Shown here: one piece after another, positions 57,401 to 64,000 of the stretch
How the letters are laid out: every line of letters begins with the position of its first letter
Numbering within the stretch: the stretch's first letter is position 1
DNA from: Anaspis maculata
Lineage: Eukaryota; Arthropoda; Insecta; Coleoptera; Scraptiidae
NCBI GenBank assembly: GCA_949128115.1
Contig: OX421965.1
Coordinates: 33,661,681 to 33,725,680, forward strand
Reading direction: 5' to 3'
Length of the DNA stretch: 64,000 nucleotides
Notes under the pieces: generated by a model
Databases searched by the model: none
What the model saw: the letters and a program-made list of their open reading frames with translations, nothing else
Told to the model about the DNA's origin: nothing
Translations under genes and position numbers: made by a program

Positions 57401-59790
57401 CATTGAAGGCCGTTCCAGGTGAAAATCACCCTTTCCTCAGCGAAAATGAATAAATAAATACTGAAACACCGTGCAAGGGGATCAGTGCAGTTCAAAGTAA
57501 AAGTAAAAGTGTGGTTAACGTCAACTACTGTCATTTCGGTTTGTATCCATGTAGCCATGGCAACGGCGCCCCGACCTGCACCAACTCACGTCACAATAAT
57601 TAAGCGTATAGATATGGCGACCATTTTATGTCCAGAAAATCTTGTTTCACCTTCAAATGTCACGAAATGGCGAAAAAATATCCTTTTATATAGATTGTGA
57701 TTTTCAAAAAAGACAAGAAACATTGTCAAATGTTTCAAGCAACATCATTCTTGAAAATGAATCCCTTCCATTCGTGAATTTTTCAATTAGTCTAGGAGTA
57801 TCCTAACTATTTACTTGTAACCAAGATGGAAAACCGTATCGGTTAATGGTAGTTCGTGGAATACAGGATGTTCCTGAAAAACTGGAAAAAAACTATGCCA
57901 CAGCCTGTACCTATACCGTAAAAGATGGAAAATTGCTGAAAAAATCATCTAAAGAATTTTTTTTCTGTCCGGAAAGTATTGTAATAGGGAACTTTTTTCA
58001 AGGAAATGTATCCATTTTGAGTGAACATCCTGTAGGGGAGCTGTTACATAATGAGCTGGATTTTGTCAGACCTCTTTATTTTCACTGTCTTTAAAAAAAT
58101 AGAATAATTTTTCCAGCTACACCTTAGAGTATTCGCCTTTATAGTTTTGATGAAATTCAGACGATACTTATATGTACTTCTGTCACAATGACATCTACTG
58201 GCTCACCCTGTACCACCTACCGGTACACAGTGAGCCACAGGTCGAATTACAGCCATACACAATAGAATATCAAAGGAAATTCATTGGAATCAGGATTCAG
58301 AAAACCAGAGGAAGCTGGATAGGAGTCAAAGCAAACCATATAATTAATTGGAAACTTAGAAGAAATCATGAGAAAATCTTCGGGGAAAAGGTCATCTGGC
58401 GTAAAAGTAACTTTTGATTGGAGCTTGACTCATCGACCGTTAGTAATGTCTCAAGAATGTGGTCATGTCATTGTCATAATTACCTGTATTGAGTAAGCAG
58501 TGGAGAGATACCTACTTGATATAGTTACATGTTGACGACATCATGACAAAATCAAAATACAAGGAGTAGAGGGATTTGAACACAAAATCAAATTATTGAA
58601 CATTAAACACCACATTAAATCAAAGAATTAAGTCAGAGGACGGTGAAGCAATAATCATAAGCAATTATTTTGTGTGCCGCAACTTAGGTACCAAATTATG
58701 ATGATGGATGAAGTTCCTACAAGTCCTACGATATTATGTATAAATCAAAGACGATACCTATTCATACGTAGTAGGCATCTGAACAATCCTTATAAACTCG
58801 GTAAATGTGGAAAACACCGCGAATAACTGTTTAAAATAAGATTGAGAACCGAAATTCTCAAGAAGAGAGTACATACAGGGTTTTTGTAAACTTGGGGTAC
58901 AAAATTGGTTCGCAGTTAGAGAAATGCTTCAAAAAGCTATGTCCGTTATTTTGAAAGATTTTAGTTGACAATTTTCAACAGACCAAAAAGCAATGTTTTT
59001 GAATTTTTGAATGTGTTTTGTAATTTAATTTACTATACAGGGTGAATCGTGAGTCCTGAAAATCCAGTTTTCTTCAAAAATGCATGCAGAAAATTTCACA
59101 TGGTAACTGTTTGTGTTTTTTTGTTGCTCTATGTCAATTTCATAACCTCTAGAACTTATCACGACCATTTTCGAGGAAAAATAGATTTTTAGGATTTATG
59201 ACTCACCCTGTACATTAAACACAATTGCAAAAACACATTCAAGGGTTCAAAAAATTTGATTTTTGGTCTGATGAGAAAAGTTCACTAAATTCTTTGAAAA
59301 TAACGGAAATAGAAGGGGTCGAAGGACCACTTGTTGACCATCCATACTTCCAAAAATAAAAATCACAATTTTTTTTCAACATTTTTCAGGCACTCTTGAA
59401 GCATTTCCCTGCCTGCTGTTCAATTTTTTACCCCAAGTTTGCGAACACCCTGTATATGTGTATGATATAAATGCACTCTTACAATTTGATCCTTTTCCGC
59501 CTGGGGCACGTCCGGACTGAGCTTGAGGTCGGCCGCGATGTGCATGTTTTCATCGACGGTCAACAGGGACTGCAGCCTGTCGTCCTGCGTGATGTAGCAG
59601 GACGACTTGCGGAAGGACTTCAGGTTCCTCGAGACGCCGTTGGTGTACACTTGGCCGTCCACACCTCTGATCCTGTAGCCGCTAAGAACGTCCAGCAGAG
59701 TGCTCTTGCCGGCACCGGACGGTCCCATTATCGCGACCAGCTGTCCCGGGGGAAAACGGCCGTTGATCTCGTGCAGGATCCTTTTCGTTC
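45081..59790 (-). CDS. ABC transporter subfamily G, ABCG1/ABCG4-like (5' partial)
   Basis: Nine exons give about 578 residues of a half-transporter in the ABCG order (ATPase domain, then six membrane segments). Fragment positions: Walker [10 protein letters not shown] (22-30), TQDD Q-loop, signature [12 protein letters not shown] (123-134), Walker [13 protein letters not shown] (143-154), H-loop TIHQPS (about 178-183). Every junction keeps frame, and most have consensus sites. An acidic linker ([13 protein letters not shown]) precedes the membrane domain, and the last exon has the external loop with CPDDKYC and the ending RYKLMAVR, as in ABCG1/ABCG4. Such proteins dimerise and move lipids or sterols; substrate here is unknown. 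About 60-100 N-terminal residues lie upstream. No break is seen. Confidence 0.92.
45996..46151 (-). CDS. ABCG exon: TM3-TM4
   Basis: 52 codons between TTGCAG and GTAAGT: begins [18 protein letters not shown] and ends [12 protein letters not shown]. The motif YYMTGQP is a family hallmark. Confidence 0.92.
46228..46328 (-). CDS. ABCG exon: FPNE to IPVS segment
   Basis: 101 bp between TTTGCAG and GTGAGT. Encodes [18 protein letters not shown] and the start of TM3. EHFNRWYS is strongly conserved in the family. Confidence 0.92.
46536..46704 (-). CDS. ABCG exon: TM1-TM2
   Basis: Begins [19 protein letters not shown] and ends at TILT before GTAAGT, phase 1. The longer open frame to 46468 reads into the intron. 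Confidence 0.92.
46907..47049 (-). CDS. ABCG exon: acidic linker
   Basis: Encodes [15 protein letters not shown] followed by [19 protein letters not shown]; joins in frame to both neighbours. Links ATPase and membrane domains. Confidence 0.9.
47119..47247 (-). CDS. ABCG exon: after the H-loop
   Basis: 129 bp between TTTCAG and GTTTAA. Encodes [11 protein letters not shown], completing the NPADxVIE motif with the upstream exon. The donor GTTTAA is weaker than usual. Confidence 0.88.
47590..47660 (-). pseudogene. LINE relic, FLYGCETWT motif
   Basis: The minus strand reads [20 protein letters not shown]; the LYGCETWT motif is found after the RT domain in many insect LINEs. Very short. Confidence 0.55.
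48321..48536 (-). pseudogene. Mariner-like transposase C-terminal relic
   Basis: The minus strand begins [14 protein letters not shown], the block carrying the last catalytic Asp, and continues [18 protein letters not shown] to a stop at 48321. The usual W-G after DFYL is replaced (RSG). No upstream domain or ends found. Confidence 0.75.
49803..50491. mobile_element. 689-bp foldback MITE, TTAA-flanked
   Basis: AGGGGGACTGTGGG...CTCACAGTCCCCCT with arms of about 310 bp and a loop of about 60 bp (near 50110-50175). TTAA at 49799-49802 and 50492-50495 suggests a piggyBac-type target site. Arms are nearly identical. Confidence 0.87.
51829..52067 (-). CDS. ABCG exon: D-loop and H-loop
   Basis: Begins [17 protein letters not shown] and contains [18 protein letters not shown]. 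Ends [10 protein letters not shown] before GTAAGC, phase 1. Confidence 0.94.
52068..54410 (-). other. ABCG intron of 2.3 kb
   Basis: Holds a ~230-bp hairpin at 52498-52726 (see separate entry); the rest shows no coding motif. Confidence 0.8.
52498..52726. repeat. 229-bp hairpin repeat in the intron
   Basis: CTTAGTGTAGAAGTTTG...CAAACTTCTACACTAAG with outer blocks CAGCAACC/GGTTGCTG and inner GTGAGGCCGAGAAC/GTTCTCGGCCTCAC. Probably a MITE; target site unclear. Confidence 0.75.
54411..54556 (-). CDS. ABCG exon: signature and Walker B
   Basis: Begins [17 protein letters not shown], contains [17 protein letters not shown] and [10 protein letters not shown], and ends before GTAAGC in phase 2. Confidence 0.95.
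58875..59454. mobile_element. 580-bp TIR element with nested MITE
   Basis: TACAGGGTTTTTGTAAACTT faces AAGTTTGCGAACACCCTGTA; inner blocks also pair (AAGCATTTC/GAAATGCTT, TTATTTTGAAAG and its reverse). A second TACAGGGTGAATCG...ACTCACCCTGTA pair (59036-59212) sits inside. Confidence 0.75.
59036..59212. mobile_element. 177-bp MITE nested in 58875-59454
   Basis: TACAGGGTGA(A)TCGTGAGTCCT...AGGATTTATGACTCACCCTGTA, with AAAATC/GATTTT continuing the stem. Flanked by TA-rich sequence. Confidence 0.75.
59483..59790 (-). CDS. ABCG exon: Walker A and Q-loop
   Basis: Begins [20 protein letters not shown] in phase 2 after TTTTGCAG and contains [17 protein letters not shown] and [17 protein letters not shown]. 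Ends EKDQI before GTAAGA. The upstream exon was not found in the window. Confidence 0.95.
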
Positions 59791-60493
59791 CTGCAAAATA
59801 AAGGCGCAACCATTGTGAGCACTGCTGTTATAAATAAATACAGGTGTTTCAGTGATGGCGTTACAAACTTCAAGGATATAGACTCAAGATTTCCATCAAA
59901 AAGCTGTCCAAAAATATATAAGTATGACCAGTGTCCAGAAATGTTCGTTTATACATAGTGTTAAAATCGAGGCTAATAGTGGTATTCTGTTAAAAATAGC
60001 ATTCCGTAAACTCTCTGTTATGTAAAAATTCGTGTCCGCCATTGGCTGTTCCCTAGATAATAACATCAACGTAACAGAGCCTTTATGGAATGTTATTTTT
60101 TAGAGAATCTCACCATAAAATTGATATTTAAGGATTGTTTTTTGCCGTAACTTTTGAACCGATCGACCGATTTGCTCAGAATTTCAGTATAAATGAATAC
60201 TTGTCTATGAATTGATGGTTGTTTTTGGCTAAAATTTCACAGTCGCGTAGATCTATTGGGGTAATTTTTCTTCCCAATTACCCACCCCCTCCGGAATCTA
60301 CAGTACTTTGCTGTTTTAAAGAAAATAATTATCAGACTCTTATTGTTTTTATTTGTCAAACAAATCGACCCTGTTTGTTTATACCTATGGAAAAACGCGT
60401 TTCCGGGTAGGTCTGTGCGATGAGAAGTGAACATTCCGGACATCGATGACACCACAAAGTGGACACAACGGCAAAGGGGTGAACGGTAATTGG
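59791..60493. other. Upstream intron or flank, no exon found
   Basis: I looked for the N-terminal ABCG exon on the minus strand and saw none. Short ORFs are unrecognised. Confidence 0.5.
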
Positions 60494-61575
60494 AAAGGAC
60501 CCCGCACGATTCTTATGGAAAATGGCTCCCGGTTAAATTCTCTGAACTTTTGATATGTTGTAGTTCATGAGATACTAATCAAATACCGTGAACCCCAAAC
60601 TAAAATAATGGACAGTTTTTTACCCACAGGGGGTTGAAGTTGGGGGTTTTGACGGCTTCAAAATGATATTATGACGTTAATAAAAGCTTTTTATTTGGTT
60701 TTTCTTCAAGTTGTGTTCCATGCTGAATGTATTTATTTGACAGAAAAAAATCAACCCCCTTCTCCACCTCCAACCCCTATCTACCATCATAAAATTTGAA
60801 ATTACTCTCAAAAGCGATGCAGATGGCTTCTGTGATTCAAATTATGAATTTTGACATGAAAATTATTTTCCACCCCTAATGTTGGGGTGGCGATTTTCTA
60901 ATTTTCTTCGGTTAATTTGGCTAAATTTTTGGTATTGTGTACTTCTAATTTTTCTGAAAAAAAAGTTCTCATACCAAAACTTATTCCTATGAACAGTTTT
61001 TGTTCTACAGGGGACTGAAGTTCAATATTTATGCTCTCAAATCTGCAACTTCAGTCCCCTGTAGAGCAAAAACTGTCCATAGGAATAAGTTTGAAATGGA
61101 AACTTTTTGTTCAGCAGAATTAGAAGTACACAATACCAAAAATCCAGCCAAATTAACCGAGGAAAATTGGAAACTCGGCACCCCAACATTAGGGGTGGAA
61201 AATAATTTTCATCTCAAAATTCATAATTTGAATCACAGAAGCCATTTGCATGGCTTTTGAAATTGATCTCGAATTTTATGATGGTAGATAGGGGTTGGGG
61301 GTGGAGGAGGGGGTTGATAGTTTTCTGTCAAATAAATACGTTCAGCATGAAACAGAACTTGGAAGAGAAACCGAATAAAAAGCTCTTATTTACGTCAGAA
61401 TATGATTTTTGAACCGTCAAAACCTCCAACTTCAACCCCCTGTGGGTAAAAAACTGTCCATTATTTGAGTTTGGGGTTCACGGCATTTGATTAGTATCTC
61501 ATGAGCTACAACATATCAAAAATTCAGAGAATTTAACCGGGAGCCATTTTCCATAAGAATCGTGCGGGGTCCTTT
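60494..61575. mobile_element. 1.08-kb foldback element
   Basis: AAAGGACCCCGCACGATTC...GAATCGTGCGGGGTCCTTT with arms of about 520 bp around a ~30-bp loop near 61034. Arms are highly alike, including GTTGAAGTTGGGGGTTTTGA and TTCAGTCCCCTGTAGA blocks. No coding capacity beyond symmetrical shadows. Confidence 0.88.
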
Positions 61576-61945
61576 GTACCAAAATCCGCTTTTGGTTGGC
61601 TTATTGTATCGAGGGAGAAATTTGAATTTTAAATTTTTAACGACGCATCGTTGGAGGGTCATCTGAGTCAATCAATAAATTGAAGGGGTTAAGGAAGGAA
61701 TTTAAACATTTCGAGAGGCTTGAATTGGTGGAGCGACTCAGCTCACATCAGCAGCTTATGATGTTTTCTATTATTTTTCTCCATTATTCTCGCTTTATCT
61801 AGAGGTAAACTTCAGGAGTTAAGGTAACGTGGAGTAATTTGAAAACGTGAGGAAGGTATCGCAGCGTGAAGCAAATTAATTGAATTTTCAGGTATGTAGG
61901 TATCTACCTTATATTAAAATACCATAGTGATTTAGAACTACTTAG
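61576..61945. other. Intergenic, nothing recognised
   Basis: AT-rich, no ORF or repeat of note. Confidence 0.5.
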
Positions 61946-62084
61946 GGCTCGATACCAAGTTGCAGGCGCAAAGTTTGGGACGGCGTAACTCGCCAAATAC
62001 CTACAGTGGTCTGATTGGTTGGTATCCGCCGTTGCTATGGTAACCGCACTTACGGCGGTCTCAGCCCCAACTTGGTATCGAGCC
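61946..62084. mobile_element. 139-bp hairpin MITE
   Basis: GGCTCGATACCAAGTTG...CAACTTGGTATCGAGCC, perfect over about 17 bp with partial pairing inside. Confidence 0.8.
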
Positions 62085-63791
62085 GTTAAAACCTATCTTT
62101 TACACAAAAAATTTAGTACAAAAACTGAAATGCTTCTTTGTCCGTACACATAACTCACAAGTTATACCTACCTATAGCCCTTCGAACTTTGAAGTTGAAA
62201 TTATTCTTATTATTTTTGAAAAGTAGATGAATAATCCAAAGTGTAAATTAAGGTAACTACAAGTAAAATTCTATGGTAGATTGCCCGATTGAGGCCCGGT
62301 ATCCTAATAAGGCCCACCCTCCAGAAGACCCATGTAGGATTTGAATTAATATGAGGAGTTGTCATCATGGCATTCAAGCGGCAGACATTCATAATCAATT
62401 TCTTGAATACCATTCTTTTGCTGAAGAAGTGTGAAGTTTTACTGGCAGTGCTATACGGCAGAACTTTGAAAGCATACGCCCGACATCATAGCACAGCCAG
62501 ATTTTCTCTTGTGAATGAATAATGGATAAATGTTTACTTTTCTGGAGTTTCTGTCCCCTTTCGGCGATTTACGTTTGTTGTTGAGCAGTTACCTATTCAA
62601 GTGATAGAAGTTGATATTTCGGATAATAATCATATCATTTATTCCAACAAAGGTGGGTACATCATGATGAAGTTAAGTAATTTAGAAAAAACACAGTTCT
62701 CTGCATATTCCCATAAATTTATCTTGATTCCTACCTATCAGCTTGATAGTATCTTTATCGAATCCTATTGAATAATGCACGCATTATCACGCGCATACAT
62801 GCCTGCATTTTTCAATAAGACTGGATAAAGCATAGTATTCTACTCGCGGGTAATGACTATACTATAACTCATTCGGATGCTTTACGACACTCGCCAAGGC
62901 TCGTGTCGGCAAACTGCATCCTCATGAGTAAGAGGCAATCATTATCCGTTTGTTGAATAATATACTATTTTCCCTCTTCGATAATAACTTGACCCAGGAC
63001 CTGGGATTTTGTTTTGTGGCTATTATTGCGTAATTGCGTATTACCTGGATTCTGGATTTATTGAGGGAAGTTCCATTTGGCACGTTGGCCCCGTTTTCAA
63101 CACCATTGTATCACCTCATCCTAAGACCATCAGGACTCACCGAGCCGCAATGTGATTAAATCAAACTCTTGCCGTTGTAACATCATCAATTCTAGCGAAG
63201 AAAAGTGTCTCCCAGGCTTCTACATTGCTGAAATGGATTGGAATCTATGTTTTGCATTGGTGGCCGACAGCCCCAAGTTCTTGCGACACTAGTCCTAGGC
63301 ACTACTAAGTGCTGTCAGAGAGTCAGACTGATGAGATTGGTCCAAGAGATGGCCTACGTCATCAATTTTTTCGCGATTTCTAAATTTTTCTCCAGCTTCA
63401 TGGTTTGAAATATCCCTAGAAATATCAAAGGAATACAAAGATAGGGGTCGCTTATTTTTTATTACAGATTCTAAATCAATGAAAATTGGAAAAAGCTGAA
63501 CATGCTCATTGCCTGTTGTCAGTTCTATCTAGTCTAGCAAGCTATATCTACCATTGCTTCCTAATCTCTTCTCAGCGTGCTATTCTTAAAGATAGCTCCA
63601 ACACCACGTTTTGTAGTAGGTACTGTCCAGATTATAGAGTGCCTATTTGAAAAATGCAACTGTTAGATTTTTAGTCCAGAGAGCGGATGGTAGATATACA
63701 ATTATACAAATATTTTGGAGTATTGAGAAGATGTAGATGAGAAGGGTTTGTGGCGGCTCTCATATGGGCATGTGACGGAGGAACTGTTGTC
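62085..63791. other. Intergenic, nothing recognised
   Basis: No coding motif. CTTGACCCAGGACCTGGG near 62989 is a short hairpin. The 67-codon minus ORF at 62210-62413 is not supported. Confidence 0.5.
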
Positions 63792-63863
63792 TCCCTTGAT
63801 AGCTTAGTGGTTAGAGTATTCATCCGGCAAATGGAAGACGCAGGTTCGAATCCTGCTCAGGGC
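63792..63863 (+). tRNA. tRNA-Ala-like gene (anticodon GGC) or tRNA-derived repeat
   Basis: A 72-nt sequence folds as a cloverleaf: acceptor CCCTTGA/TCAGGGC with only pair 1:72 (C-C) missing, A box TAGCTTAGTGG, anticodon stem TTCAT/ATGGA, four-base variable loop, T arm GCAGG-TTCGAAT-CCTGC perfect. The anticodon loop CCGGCAA gives GGC with C instead of the universal U33, so it may be a pseudogene or the head of a SINE. No T-run terminator of four follows at once, but TTTTT lies about 8 nt downstream (63871). Confidence 0.5.
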
Positions 63864-64000
63864 AGACACTTTTTCTCCGTCACATCGCGCCATAGGTTCA
63901 ATGAAGCTTGTGATTTTATACTACTGTGATAGCTGCTCAATGCTCATGACAGAATCAAAACCACTGCCGAAAAGAGATGCAGAAAAGACTTGACACCGAC

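Larger units (their letters stand above)
54557..59482 (-). other. ABCG intron of 4.9 kb
   Basis: No supported exon. Contains an inverted-repeat element at 58875-59454. Short plus-strand ORFs (57485-57700, 57846-58094, 58172-58417) have no recognisable motifs. Confidence 0.75.

Noticed and set aside
60237..61260. Small ORFs around the 1.08-kb palindrome
   Set aside because: They are symmetrical across the palindrome or too short, without recognisable features.

Overview
The window looks like nuclear DNA of an insect, probably a hemipteran. The reasons are short GT-AG introns, an ABCG half-transporter split over many exons, BEL/Pao, LINE, mariner and hAT elements, dozens of inverted-repeat (MITE/foldback) elements, and AT-rich DNA full of TAGGTACCTAC-like runs. 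The hemipteran call is an inference; nothing here fixes the species. There are no operons, CRISPR arrays or prokaryotic features.

Layout. (1) 1-7449: a nearly complete, very young BEL/Pao LTR retrotransposon on the minus strand, with one uninterrupted gag-pol ORF and two LTRs that differ at one base by eye. (2) 7450-20430: a single minus-strand LINE (ORF1 plus an ORF2 with endonuclease and RT) broken by five insertions: the BEL, a 1.9-kb TIR element, a mariner remnant, a 6.6-kb TIR element and a 620-bp TIR element. The 6.6-kb element itself carries another long-TIR element, a hAT element with a perfect 8-bp duplication, and a ~3-kb tandem array flanked by inverted clusters of a 16-bp motif. 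(3) 20430-38900: transposon-derived DNA. It holds a Penelope-like fragment, foldback elements, two inverted copies of a ~1.2-kb element with a tRNA-like pol III promoter, a LINE 3' end with a TAGA tail, a 2.8-kb palindrome built from ~285-bp repeats, and a second tandem array.

(4) 38934-41344: a plus-strand gene that I do not recognise. Its model has four exons encoding about 720 residues: a Pro/Gln-rich N-terminus, 13 tandem Cys-rich units of 30 or 40 residues, and one C-terminal membrane segment. This is the best candidate for something undescribed. (5) 41462-43892: a large palindrome whose left arm took a hAT and a MITE. (6) 45081-59790: nine exons of a minus-strand ABCG1/ABCG4-like half-transporter. 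All nucleotide-binding motifs and the membrane domain are present, and only the N-terminal exon(s) are missing. Its introns hold several foldback elements and decayed transposase or LINE pieces. (7) 59791-64000: probably the upstream intron or 5' flank, with a 1.08-kb palindrome, a small hairpin MITE and a tRNA-Ala-like gene near the right edge.

The two host-type genes (Cys-rich plus, ABCG minus) are convergent and show no evident functional link. Exon borders were placed by hand from GT/AG sites and frame continuity.
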